64,000 nucleotides of DNA from NCBI RefSeq assembly GCF_029968095.1, contig NZ_JASCIR010000014.1, positions 95,552-159,551 on the forward strand, written 5' to 3'. Positions 56,917 through 64,000 of the stretch are shown here, piece by piece; within the stretch, counting starts at the first letter, position 1, and the number at the start of each line of letters is the position of its first letter. The translations under genes were made by a program, and so were the position numbers. The notes beneath the pieces are model-generated. The model was not told the DNA's origin. It ran no database searches and worked only from the letters and a program-made list of their open reading frames with translations. This DNA comes from Streptomyces solicavernae (lineage in GTDB: Bacteria; Actinomycetota; Actinomycetes; Streptomycetales; Streptomycetaceae).

Positions 56917-58424
56917 GCCCCGTACGACGACTCCGCCTCCAGCTCGGCGGCCCCTGCCACAAGAGGCAGCGGCTCCCCGGGCTCCAGCTGCGGATCGTCG
57001 CTCCGGAACGTCCGTACCCGCCCCGGCGGGGACCATGGCGTCTCGAACCGCACCGTGACCCGCCCGAGCCCACTGCCCTGGACCCAGCCGGGCCCGAACT
57101 CCGTGTGCCGCACATCGTGCCCGGCCAGCCAGCGCCGCTCAGCCGGGGCGTCGACGGCCGCCTCCTGCGCCGGTACGGCCTCCTCGGCCTCCTGCGCCGC
57201 AGCCCCGGGCACGGGCGCCTCCAGGCCCCGCTCCAGCCTCTCCTTGTCCTCCCTGGCCTGAGCGACCAGCGCTGCCTCTGCTGCCTGCGTTGCCTCTGCC
57301 TCCGCGGCTTGTGCCGCCTGGGCCGCCTCGGCCGCCGCCTGGGCCGCCTCGGCCGCCGCCTGCGCGAACAGATCCTCCTGCGTGAAGTCCGCAAGCCCCG
57401 ACACCCCCACCCCGAGCAACCGCACCCCGCCCGTCGTGTCCACGGCGTCAAGCAGCCGCGCCGCCGCCTCCCGTACGACACCGGGATCGTCCGTGGGCCC
57501 GCGCAGCGTCTCGGACCGGGTCAGCGTCGAGAAGTCGTACCGCCTGACCTTCAGAACCACCGTCCGCCCCGAGTGCCCTGCCGCCCGCAGCCGCTGCACG
57601 CACCGCTCCGCGAGCCGGTCCACCTCAAGGCGGACCCGGACGCGGTCGTGAATGTCGACGTCGAAGGTGTCCTCCACCGACACCGACTTCGTGTCCCGCT
57701 CGGCCACCACGGGCCGGTCGTCACGCGCCAGCGCCATCTCGTACAGATGCACGCCGTGCGCCTTGCCGAGCAGCCGCACCAACTCGTCCTGCCCCGCCTC
57801 GGCGATCTCGGCGACCGTGGTGATCCCGGCCCGCCGCAGGTGGTCCCCGGTCACCGGGCCGACCCCGGGCAGCGTGCGCACCGGCATCGGCCCGATCAGC
57901 TCCCGCTCCGTGCCCGGCACGATCAGCCGCAGCCCGTCCGGTTTGGCCTCCTCCGACGCGATCTTCGCGAGCATCTTGGACGCCGCGAGCCCCACCGACC
58001 CCGTCAGCCCCGTCACCGCCCGTATGTCCGTCCGCAGCCGCTCCCCCACGGCCCGCGCGGAGACCGCGTCCGAAGCGACGCCACCGGCCTCCAGATCCAC
58101 GAACGCCTCGTCCAGGCTGAGCGGCTCCACCAACGGTGAGAGCCCCCTGAGCAGCTCCATGACCTGCTCGCTCACGTCCCGGTAGAGCCCGAACCGCGGC
58201 ACCAGATACGCGGCGTTCGGCGCGAGCCTGCGCGCCTGCCCCATCGGCATCGCCGAGTGCACCCCGAACCGCCGCGCCTCGTACGACGCGGTGGCCACCA
58301 CACCGCGCGGCCCGAGCCCGCCGACGATCACGGCCTTTCCGCGCAGGCTGGGCTTGGCTGCCTGCTCCGCCGATGCGTAGAAGGCATCCATGTCGAGATG
58401 CAGAATCGTGGGCGCCGCTCTCAC
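56820..58424 (-). CDS. dinB: DNA polymerase IV (Y family) with Ala-rich linker and extra C-terminal domain
   Basis: 534 residues from GTG; ordinary DinB has about 350-400. Catalytic carboxylates are in ILHLDMDAFYASAEQ (residues 7-21) and LSLDEAFVDL (about 102-111). The finger and little-finger regions follow to about residue 340. A QEDLF pentapeptide in DFTQEDLFAQ (about 355) fits the beta-clamp binding motif. Then comes an Ala/Glu-rich helix (about 363-405, AEAAQAAAEAAQ) and a domain VRHTEFGPGWVQGSGLGRVTVRFETPWSPPGRVRTFRSDDP (about 445-485), similar to a DUF3553/SH3-like module. Translesion synthesis polymerase. Confidence 0.93.
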   Translation of the reverse strand: MRAAPTILHLDMDAFYASAEQAAKPSLRGKAVIVGGLGPRGVVATASYEARRFGVHSAMPMGQARRLAPNAAYLVPRFGLYRDVSEQVMELLRGLSPLVEPLSLDEAFVDLEAGGVASDAVSARAVGERLRTDIRAVTGLTGSVGLAASKMLAKIASEEAKPDGLRLIVPGTERELIGPMPVRTLPGVGPVTGDHLRRAGITTVAEIAEAGQDELVRLLGKAHGVHLYEMALARDDRPVVAERDTKSVSVEDTFDVDIHDRVRVRLEVDRLAERCVQRLRAAGHSGRTVVLKVRRYDFSTLTRSETLRGPTDDPGVVREAAARLLDAVDTTGGVRLLGVGVSGLADFTQEDLFAQAAAEAAQAAAEAAQAAQAAEAEATQAAEAALVAQAREDKERLERGLEAPVPGAAAQEAEEAVPAQEAAVDAPAERRWLAGHDVRHTEFGPGWVQGSGLGRVTVRFETPWSPPGRVRTFRSDDPQLEPGEPLPLVAGAAELEAESSYGAQAGESGSSAPAIRPKSRSGGGDSMGAATSIP

Positions 58425-58494
58425 ATGACCGATGCTGCCCTATGCCACTGACAATGCGGCCCGCGCCCGGCGCACCGCCGGCGCCGGAGCGCCC

Positions 58495-59124
58495 TCAACC
58501 AGCGCGATTACGGCGCCGCGCCAGCTCGTCCGTCGGGTTGGGCCCGATCAGCGTCTCGCCGGTGTCGATGCGCTCCCCGTGCAGCTGCGACAGCGCCGCC
58601 TCCACGTCCCGCCACACCACGCCCACGGCGATCCCGAAGACCCCCTGGCCGCCCTGCAGCAGATCCACCACCTCGTCGGGCGAGGTGCACTCGTAGACCG
58701 TCGCACCGTCGCTCATCAGCGTCATCCGCTCCAGATCCGCGAACCCGCGGTCCCGCAGGTGCTGGACCGTCGTCCGGATGTTCTGCAGCGAGACACCGGT
58801 GTCCAGGAAACGCTTCACGATCTTGAGGAGGACCACGTCACGGAAGCTGTAGAGCCGCTGCGTCCCCGACCCGTAAGCGGGCCGCACACTGGGCTCCACC
58901 AGGCCCGTACGCGCCCAGTAGTCCAGCTGTCGATAGGTGATGCCGGCGGCCGCGCAAGCCGTCGGCCCGCGATACCCCACGGTTTCCGGCGCCGCGTCCA
59001 CCCCACTCAGCGCGGGCCGCTGAGGCCCCTGCCCGACTGCCCTGCCGTGGAGCGGATACGGCCCGCTCTCTCCCGGAATCCGTCCGGAAGCTCCCCCAGC
59101 CGTACCGTCGCCGCTGCTTCTCAC
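58495..59124 (-). CDS. MerR family regulator, Rv1830-like
   Basis: 209 residues from GTG 59124, placed by GGAGG five bases upstream; the frame is open to 59193 but that start has no site. The MerR helix-turn-helix is VGYRGPTACAAAGITYRQLDYWARTGLVEPSVRPAYGSGTQRLYSFRDVVLLKIVKRFLDTGVSLQNIRTTVQHLRDRG (about residues 48-126). It is followed by a C-terminal domain common to the actinobacterial Rv1830 group. Order with DUF151 and a second MerR is conserved in mycobacteria (Rv1828-Rv1830). A TTGACG/TACCGT pair upstream is a possible promoter. Confidence 0.9.
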   Translation of the reverse strand: MRSSGDGTAGGASGRIPGESGPYPLHGRAVGQGPQRPALSGVDAAPETVGYRGPTACAAAGITYRQLDYWARTGLVEPSVRPAYGSGTQRLYSFRDVVLLKIVKRFLDTGVSLQNIRTTVQHLRDRGFADLERMTLMSDGATVYECTSPDEVVDLLQGGQGVFGIAVGVVWRDVEAALSQLHGERIDTGETLIGPNPTDELARRRNRAG

Positions 59125-59294
59125 GCCGACCTCCGTCCTTGACCTGCCGTCTCGACGGTAGGCAGTACCCATGGGTGCGTCAACGAACGCCACACTCCCC
59201 TTGCCGAGTGATAATCACCCTGAGAGTGGTTTCCGGTACGTGGACACCGGGAAAGGCTGGCCGAATGGTCTGACAGGTCCGCCTGAGCGGCGCT

Positions 59295-59768
59295 TCACTG
59301 GCTGTTGGTGCCGAAGTCTTCCGGCGAGATCTGGTCGAGGAACTCGCGGAACTTCTCCACCTCGTCCTCCTGCTCGTCCGGAATCGCGATCCCCGCGTCA
59401 TCGAGCACACCGTCACTGCCGTAGATCGGCGTGCCGGTGCGCAGCGCGAGCGCTATGGCGTCGGACGGACGGGCGGAGACCTCGACTCCGCTGGCGAACA
59501 CCAGATCCGCGTAGAAGACGCCTTCCCGCAGGTCCGTGATGCGCACTTCCGTGAGCTCCTGCCCCACGGCCTCCAGCACGTCCTTGAACAGGTCGTGCGT
59601 CAGCGGCCTGGCAGGCGCCATCCCCTGCTGTGCGAAGGCGATCGCGGTCGCCTCCCCTGGACCGATCCAGATGGGGAGGTACCGATCGCCTCCCACTTCA
59701 CGCAGGAGCACGATCGGTTGGTTGGAGGGCATTTCGACCCGGACACCGACGACGTCGAGCTCATTCAC
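59295..59768 (-). CDS. DUF151 bifunctional nuclease-family protein
   Basis: 157 residues from GTG. Family blocks are VGVRVEMPSNQPIVLLREVGGDRYLPIWIGPGEATAIAFAQQG (residues 7-49), ARPLTHDLFKDVLEAVGQELTEVRITDLREGVFYADLVF (about 53-91) and VSARPSDAIALALRTGTPIYGSDGVLDDAGI (about 97-127). DUF151 proteins have reported DNase/RNase activity in plants, and MtDUF151 orthologues lie between two MerR genes, as here. The C-terminus is acidic. Role in actinobacteria is unclear. 52 bases separate it from the upstream ftsR gene. Confidence 0.95.
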   Translation of the reverse strand: MNELDVVGVRVEMPSNQPIVLLREVGGDRYLPIWIGPGEATAIAFAQQGMAPARPLTHDLFKDVLEAVGQELTEVRITDLREGVFYADLVFASGVEVSARPSDAIALALRTGTPIYGSDGVLDDAGIAIPDEQEDEVEKFREFLDQISPEDFGTNSQ

Positions 59769-59820
59769 ACAGCAACCCTAGGACCTGCCAGGCAGGTTTG
59801 GGTAGTCGGGGGCCTCCCGG

Positions 59821-60570
59821 TCAGTGCAGCCGCACCCGCAACGCGGTCTGCACGAGCGCCGAATGCAGCCGCACGGTCAGGCCCGCCAGTTCTTTCGTAC
59901 GCGCTTCCGCATGCGCTCTGGTCTGCGGATTACGGTGCCGGCGCAGCGGCGCGACGACCTGCTCCACCAGCCCCGCCTCACGTTCGGCGGAGGCTCGCAT
60001 CGCCCGCAGATGCCTCGGCTCGATCCCGAAATCCCCGAGCTGCGCGATCAGCCGCGCCACCTGGACGGCCTCGATGTCGTACCCGCCGTCCGCCGCCGGC
60101 GTGATCAGGCCGTACGACTCCCACTCGTCGAGCTGTTCGGCGCCGACCTCCGCCGCGGCCAGGAACTCCGCACGCCCGACCAGGGCCGCGGCGCGCACCA
60201 CGACCTCCGGCAGCTCGTCGGCCACCGGGTCCCCGGGACCCCGCTGCGGCCCCACGGACGGCAGCCGTACGTCCTCGCCGCACTCGGCGGCGTCCAGGTG
60301 CTCCTTGATGACCCGCAGCGGCAGATAGTGGTCGCGCTGCATGCGCAGCACCCGAGCCAGCCGCTCGACGTCCTCAGGGCTGAACTTCCGGTACCCGGAC
60401 GGTGTGCGCTGCGGCTCGACGAGCCCCTCGGACTCCAGGAACCGGATCTTGGAGATGGTGACCTCGGGGAACTCGTCGCGCAGCTGGTTGAGCACCGAAC
60501 CGATGCTCACCAGGCGACCGCCCGCGGTGGCGGTGCCGGAATCGGCACCGCCCCTCGGTGATTGACGCAT
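59821..60570 (-). CDS. ftsR: FtsR-like MerR family regulator
   Basis: 249 residues. The MerR helix-turn-helix is RLVSIGSVLNQLRDEFPEVTISKIRFLESEGLVEPQRTPSGYRKFSPEDVERLARVLRMQRDHYLPLRVIKEHLD (about residues 19-93). The ISKIRFLE--GL--P-RT-SGYR pattern and the position next to the FHA gene identify it as the Rv1828/FtsR group. In Corynebacterium glutamicum FtsR activates ftsZ and links to growth. The C-terminal part is helical. It is separated from the FHA gene by 44 bases and probably cotranscribed with it. Confidence 0.9.
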   Translation of the reverse strand: MRQSPRGGADSGTATAGGRLVSIGSVLNQLRDEFPEVTISKIRFLESEGLVEPQRTPSGYRKFSPEDVERLARVLRMQRDHYLPLRVIKEHLDAAECGEDVRLPSVGPQRGPGDPVADELPEVVVRAAALVGRAEFLAAAEVGAEQLDEWESYGLITPAADGGYDIEAVQVARLIAQLGDFGIEPRHLRAMRASAEREAGLVEQVVAPLRRHRNPQTRAHAEARTKELAGLTVRLHSALVQTALRVRLH

Positions 60571-60614
60571 GGACCTTCCCTGGAGTGCTCCCCCGGGCGG
60601 AGCCAGGGGGAGGG

Positions 60615-61445
60615 TCAGATGCTCCGCTGGCTCCCGTAGAACACCAGGCGGTACTTACCGATCTGCACCTCGTCACCGTTGGACAGCAGGACCGAGTCGA
60701 TCCGCTCCCGGTTGACGTACGTGCCGTTGAGGCTGCCCACGTCGGCGACGGTGAAGCTGCCGTCGGCGGCGCGGCGGAACTCGACATGGCTGCGCGACAC
60801 CGTCACGTCGTCCAGAAAGATGTCGCTCTGCGGGTGGCGGCCGGCCGTTGTCAGATCGCCGTCGAGGAGGAAGCGGCTGCCCGAGTTCGGACCGCGGCGC
60901 ACCACCAGGAGGGCCGAGCCGAGCGGCAGCGCGTCCACGGCGGCCTGGGCCTCCGGGGACAGCGCGGGCGACTGCGTCTGCCCCGTAGCCTCCGCGTCGT
61001 ACGCCTCGATGCCGGAGATCGAGATCGTCGACGTCGTCTCCGAGGGGCGCTCCGCGGCCGCGCCCGCGCGCAGCGGGGAACCGCAGTGGGAGCAGAACCT
61101 GCTGGCCTCGGCGTTCCGATGCCCGCACCTGGTACAAACCGGCAAGGCCGACATGGACGGATCCTCCTGCCGCGCGGCGTCCGATGCGTACGGGCCGGAC
61201 GCGAACTCTCCACCCGTACTTGAGGTTGACGGTTCCCCGAAACCTATGCGGCCGGACGCCGCAGGGTCAACAGAAGACGCGCCCCGGCCGTCCGAAAGGT
61301 CACCGGCGCCGCCGGCCACCTCATCGCGGAACAACGGCCGCTCGGCGCCCTGCGCCTCGGCCTGGTGCGGCGCGCGGTGCCGAGCGGTGGCGTCGCCACC
61401 GTCCTCCCGGCCGCTCTTGCCGAACAACTTCGCAAACAACTTCAC
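60615..61445 (-). CDS. FHA domain protein, GarA/OdhI-like, with zinc ribbon
   Basis: 276 residues from GTG 61445, preceded by GGGGAA. The N-terminal part is charged and unstructured. A zinc ribbon follows, CTRCGHRNAEASRFCSHCG (about residues 103-121), then PSETTSTISISG, in which ETTS matches the phospho-threonine motif of mycobacterial GarA, and a C-terminal FHA domain: SRFLLDGDLTTAGRHPQSDIFLDDVTVSRSHVEFRR and VADVGSLNGTYVNRERID. GarA/OdhI controls 2-oxoglutarate dehydrogenase and glutamate metabolism through binding regulated by Ser/Thr kinases. It is longer than GarA (about 160). Confidence 0.92.
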   Translation of the reverse strand: MKLFAKLFGKSGREDGGDATARHRAPHQAEAQGAERPLFRDEVAGGAGDLSDGRGASSVDPAASGRIGFGEPSTSSTGGEFASGPYASDAARQEDPSMSALPVCTRCGHRNAEASRFCSHCGSPLRAGAAAERPSETTSTISISGIEAYDAEATGQTQSPALSPEAQAAVDALPLGSALLVVRRGPNSGSRFLLDGDLTTAGRHPQSDIFLDDVTVSRSHVEFRRAADGSFTVADVGSLNGTYVNRERIDSVLLSNGDEVQIGKYRLVFYGSQRSI

Positions 61446-61653
61446 GGGCGATTCCCCTTGACCGAAACAGACCCGCCCGTGGGGCAGGACGAACCCTGAA
61501 TGCTCACACCTGCGTACATCGGGAAGACGGACGCACTCATACTCACAACGTCCGTATCCACCCGACAGTTTCCACCACGCACCAAACTTCCGGTGCGTCG
61601 ACCCCCCGTTACTCCTTGTCCCTGCACAACTGCCCTCATGTACCCCCGCCTCC

Positions 61654-62682
61654 TCAGGAGGACGACCGAGCGTAGTCAGGACGATTCGCCCGTCGCAAGG
61701 CATCAACGACGATCTTCTCGACCTGCGCCACGGCGACCGTGGCCTGCTCCTTCTCCAGCGACTGCACCACGCCGCCAGGGATGTTGAGCGCGGGCGCCAG
61801 GTCCTGCGGCTTGCCGATGACCTTGAAGCGGTACGGCGACTTCACCTTCCGGCCGTCCACCTGCACTCCCCCCGACGTGTCTTCGAGATAGGTGTTGGCC
61901 ACCACCCGTACGTCGTTGATCTGGATCGCCTCCGCACCGGCCGCGCGCAGCTCCTGGATCGCGTCGAGCAGCATGTCCGCCTCGACGGCACCGCGCGTGT
62001 CGGTCACGGTCAGGGTGATGCCAGGTCCCTGCGCCGCCACCGTGCCCGCGAGCACGCCCAGTTGCCGCTCCTTCTCGATCGTCTGCTTACGCGCCTCCTC
62101 GGCCTGGTCCGAGCTGTTCTCCAACTCGGTCCGCTGGTCGTCGAGACGCTGCTTCTCGTCCTCTAGACGCTGAGTACGGTCGTCGAGTTCATCGAGAATG
62201 CGGACGAGATCTTCCTGTCGCGCGCCGCGCAGTGCACTGCTCTCGCTGGTGGAGCGGACCTGGATCGCCAGCCCGAGCCCGAGCACGAACAGCAGCAGCG
62301 CCACGATGAGTTGGGCCCGCGACACCTTCGGCGGCCACAGGCTCCGCGCCAGGCGCTGGCGACCGCTCAGCTCGCCGTCCCCGCCGCGCTGCTCCGTAGC
62401 GCCCGCGTCGCCGAGTGCAGCCTCGCTCTCCTCGGCCCGCGGCTCCGCGCTCTCGTCGGCGCCCTTCTCCGTACGAGAGGTGCTGGAGTCCTTCTCCGTA
62501 CGAGCCGTACCGGAGCCCTTCTCCGTACCAGCCGTACCGGAGCCCTTCTCCGTACCAGCCGTACCGGAGCCCTTCTCCGTACGAGAAGCGCCGGACGTCT
62601 GCGCCTCGTCCTCGGCGGTCTCTCCGGACTGCTCCGGCTTCCTCGGCTCCTCGGGGGGCAATGCGCTCCTCATCGGCCTCAC
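61654..62682 (-). CDS. DUF881 family membrane-anchored protein
   Basis: 342 residues. The first 120 are a charged, unstructured segment containing five 9-residue repeats (TEKGSGTAG types). A single membrane helix follows (QLIVALLLFVLGLGLAIQV, about residues 124-142). Then a coiled coil (about 155-205) leads into the DUF881 domain: GPGITLTVTD, MLLDAIQELRAAGAEAIQINDVRVVANTYLED and VDGRKVKSPYRFKVIG. The domain is extracytoplasmic. DUF881 genes flank sbp in actinobacteria and are linked to division or envelope functions; role not defined. The start overlaps the sbp stop (ATGA). Confidence 0.9.
   Translation of the reverse strand: MRPMRSALPPEEPRKPEQSGETAEDEAQTSGASRTEKGSGTAGTEKGSGTAGTEKGSGTARTEKDSSTSRTEKGADESAEPRAEESEAALGDAGATEQRGGDGELSGRQRLARSLWPPKVSRAQLIVALLLFVLGLGLAIQVRSTSESSALRGARQEDLVRILDELDDRTQRLEDEKQRLDDQRTELENSSDQAEEARKQTIEKERQLGVLAGTVAAQGPGITLTVTDTRGAVEADMLLDAIQELRAAGAEAIQINDVRVVANTYLEDTSGGVQVDGRKVKSPYRFKVIGKPQDLAPALNIPGGVVQSLEKEQATVAVAQVEKIVVDALRRANRPDYARSSS
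62464..62598 (-). repeat. 27-bp x5 in-frame repeat in the DUF881 gene
   Basis: Five adjacent 27-bp units (starting 62464, 62491, 62518, 62545 and 62572), two of them identical. They encode the 9-residue TEKGSGTAG repeat in the cytoplasmic N-terminal region. Confidence 0.95.
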
Positions 62683-63011
62683 GCCCGGAACACGTGCCGC
62701 CGGATCGCGGCAGCGTTGGAGAAGATCCGGATGCCGAGCACGACCACGACACCCGTCGACAGCTGCGCGCCCACGCCCAACTTGTCGCCAAGGAACACGA
62801 TCAGCGCGGCCACGACCACGTTGGAGAGGAAGGAGACGACGAACACCTTGTCGTCGAAGATCCCGTCGAGCATCGCGCGCAGGCCGCCGAAGACCGCGTC
62901 GAGTGCCGCCACGACAGCGATCGGAAGATACGGCTCGACCACCGCGGGAACCTCTGGCCGGACCAAAAGTCCGGCCACGACTCCCACGACGAGGCCCAGT
63001 ACGGCGATCAC
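62679..63011 (-). CDS. sbp: small basic membrane protein Sbp (DUF1290)
   Basis: 110 residues from GTG 63011. Three hydrophobic helices are seen: IAVLGLVVGVVAGLLV (residues 2-17), YLPIAVVAALDAVFGGLRAML and VFVVSFLSNVVVAALIVFLGDKLGV. The pattern E-Y-P-A--A--D--FGG-RA is the Sbp/DUF1290 signature known from Bacillus operons near ftsA-ftsZ. Function unknown but linked with envelope and division genes. It overlaps both neighbours by four bases (ATGA/GTGA), so all three proteins are probably made in equal amounts. Confidence 0.93.
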   Translation of the reverse strand: MIAVLGLVVGVVAGLLVRPEVPAVVEPYLPIAVVAALDAVFGGLRAMLDGIFDDKVFVVSFLSNVVVAALIVFLGDKLGVGAQLSTGVVVVLGIRIFSNAAAIRRHVFRA

Positions 63012-63895
63012 GATGTGCCCTTTCCTGCTAGCGGCTCGGCATTGCGCACGATCAGGCTCGGCGCGGCGGGCAGCCGCACTTCGTCCTCCACGTAGATGCG
63101 CGCCCTGATGTTGAAGTTCTCCTGCAGCGCGTGCAGATACTGGCCGTCGACGCTGGCCTGGAAGTCGGTGCTCAGCTTCTGCCCGTTCCCCACGGCGAGC
63201 ACCGTGTACGGGGGCACCAGCGGCTTGTTGTCCACCAGTATGGCCTCGCCCGCCGCACGGATCGCCGAGAGCGAGGTCAGCCGCTGCCCGTTGATGGAAA
63301 TGGCCTCCGCGCCCGACTGCCAGAGGCCGTTGACGAACTGCTGCATGTCCCGGTCGCGCACCCGGCCGGTGTCGGAGAAGCCGGAGCTCTCGCGCGGCCC
63401 GCCCCCGCCCTGCTCGGCGTCCTTGGCGTCGTCGATGACCAGGCGGATGCCCGGCCCGTGCACCTCGGTCGCACCCGCGAGCAGGGCCGTCAACTCCCCT
63501 TTGTCGCCGCCGTGTTTCTGCAGTGCGGCGCGCTGTCGCCGGCCGACGTCCTCGCGGAGCGCGTCCACGTCGGCCTCGATCTTCTCGGCGGCCGCGGTCT
63601 CGCGCTCGATGCGGTCGATGAGCTCCTCGCGCTCCTTGGCGACCACCGGTGCCGCTATCCGCGCCTGTGCCGCCCCTACGGTCACGATCAGCGCGGCGAA
63701 CACCAGGCCGAGGGCGAGGCCCAGCTTGGCGCGCAGCGTACGCGGCAGGCCTCCGCCGCCCTCCGCCTGCTTGCGCGCCGCCGCCTCCGCGTAGCCGTCG
63801 TCGAGGCTGTGGTCCATCACGTTGGTGAGCAGCGACATCGAAGCGTCCGGGCGCGAGGGCGGGGAGGGGGTGCTCCGAACGGGGGGCTGCGGCAT
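63008..63895 (-). CDS. DUF881 family protein
   Basis: 295 residues from ATG 63895 (ATG 63904 also in frame; neither has a strong ribosome binding site). Cytoplasmic N-terminus MPQPPVRSTPSPP, one membrane helix (about residues 57-79, LGLALGLVFAALIVTVG), a coiled coil (EELIDRIERETAAAEKIEADVDALREDVG), then DUF881: GPGIRLVIDDAKD, MQQFVNGLWQSGAEAISINGQRLTSLSAIRAAGEAILVDNKPLVPPYTVLAVG. It is a paralogue of the DUF881 protein two genes downstream, without its repeat tail. The pair may form a heteromeric envelope complex with Sbp. Confidence 0.9.
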   Translation of the reverse strand: MPQPPVRSTPSPPSRPDASMSLLTNVMDHSLDDGYAEAAARKQAEGGGGLPRTLRAKLGLALGLVFAALIVTVGAAQARIAAPVVAKEREELIDRIERETAAAEKIEADVDALREDVGRRQRAALQKHGGDKGELTALLAGATEVHGPGIRLVIDDAKDAEQGGGGPRESSGFSDTGRVRDRDMQQFVNGLWQSGAEAISINGQRLTSLSAIRAAGEAILVDNKPLVPPYTVLAVGNGQKLSTDFQASVDGQYLHALQENFNIRARIYVEDEVRLPAAPSLIVRNAEPLAGKGTS

Positions 63896-63956
63896 GCCGC
63901 ACATCGTCGCACGTCGCGCCCTGTACCTCCGAATGGCCCCACCGGCGTGCCGGGCG

Positions 63957-64000
63957 GGGCGCCCCCCCGCCCCCCCCCCCCCCCGCGCCCCGCGCGCCCC
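63957..64000. other. C-rich low-complexity tract at the window end
   Basis: The last 44 bases are almost only C and G, with one run of about 15 C, upstream of the DUF881 start. It lacks codon structure and could be a sequencing or assembly artefact at a contig end. Confidence 0.7.

Overview
The window is chromosomal DNA from a high-GC actinobacterium, almost certainly a Streptomyces or close relative. The evidence is strong G/C bias at third codon positions, GTG starts with AGGAGG-type ribosome binding sites, actinobacterial families (DUF5999, a Rv0909-like small antitoxin, FHA/FtsR/DUF151 synteny) and many LysR, TetR, MocR, PadR and MerR regulators. I see no rRNA, tRNA, CRISPR array, transposase or prophage.

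Layout. 1-9.2 kb is housekeeping and hydrolase genes: an MFS transporter end, a spermidine-synthase-like methyltransferase, a patatin, an AlkD-like repair protein, a TVP38/TMEM64 membrane protein, uppP, a Rv0909-like antitoxin, lnt and a Gfo/Idh/MocA oxidoreductase. 9.3-11.2 kb is a TetR/FAD-monooxygenase pair with two operator copies. 11.2-21.4 kb is the main metabolic locus. A divergent LysR regulator separates a minus-strand APC permease - metallo-beta-lactamase-fold hydrolase - kynureninase operon from a plus-strand operon of six enzymes. Those enzymes would carry 3-hydroxyanthranilate through 2-aminomuconate to 4-hydroxy-2-oxovalerate. Tryptophan dioxygenase, formamidase and an obvious kynurenine 3-monooxygenase are missing, so the locus looks built for imported kynurenines or 3-hydroxyanthranilate.

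21.5-31.4 kb holds ung, an orphan peptide-type solute-binding lipoprotein, two SDRs, a HipA-like kinase/DUF3037 pair and an Lcp/MpaB-type oxygenase. 31.6-47.9 kb holds an Old Yellow Enzyme-like protein, an S9 peptidase with a charged repeat insert, a Rieske lipoprotein, three divergent regulator/target pairs, an Rv0910-like SRPBCC protein, a PadR regulator, PhzF and a CPBP protease. A decayed methyltransferase remnant lies just before phzF. 48-53 kb holds a VWA/solute-binding fusion and a GCS2-family ligase. 53-64 kb is the conserved block: gcvP under a tandem glycine riboswitch, a PRC-barrel protein, DNA polymerase IV, MerR, DUF151, FtsR-like MerR, a GarA/OdhI-like FHA protein, DUF881, Sbp and DUF881.

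The most unusual feature is a set of short tandem repeats. Several copy the end of a gene including its stop codon, or add stop-bearing units just after it: TVP38 18 bp x2, TetR/kynU 21 bp x3, ung 14 bp x5, a DMT exporter 25 bp x3, padR 10 bp x4, a GCS2 ligase 8 bp x6, gcvP 18 bp x3. By my count about half of the convergent gene junctions carry such repeats. Other repeats are in frame inside genes (lnt, S9 peptidase, DUF881, a Tyr-rich protein).
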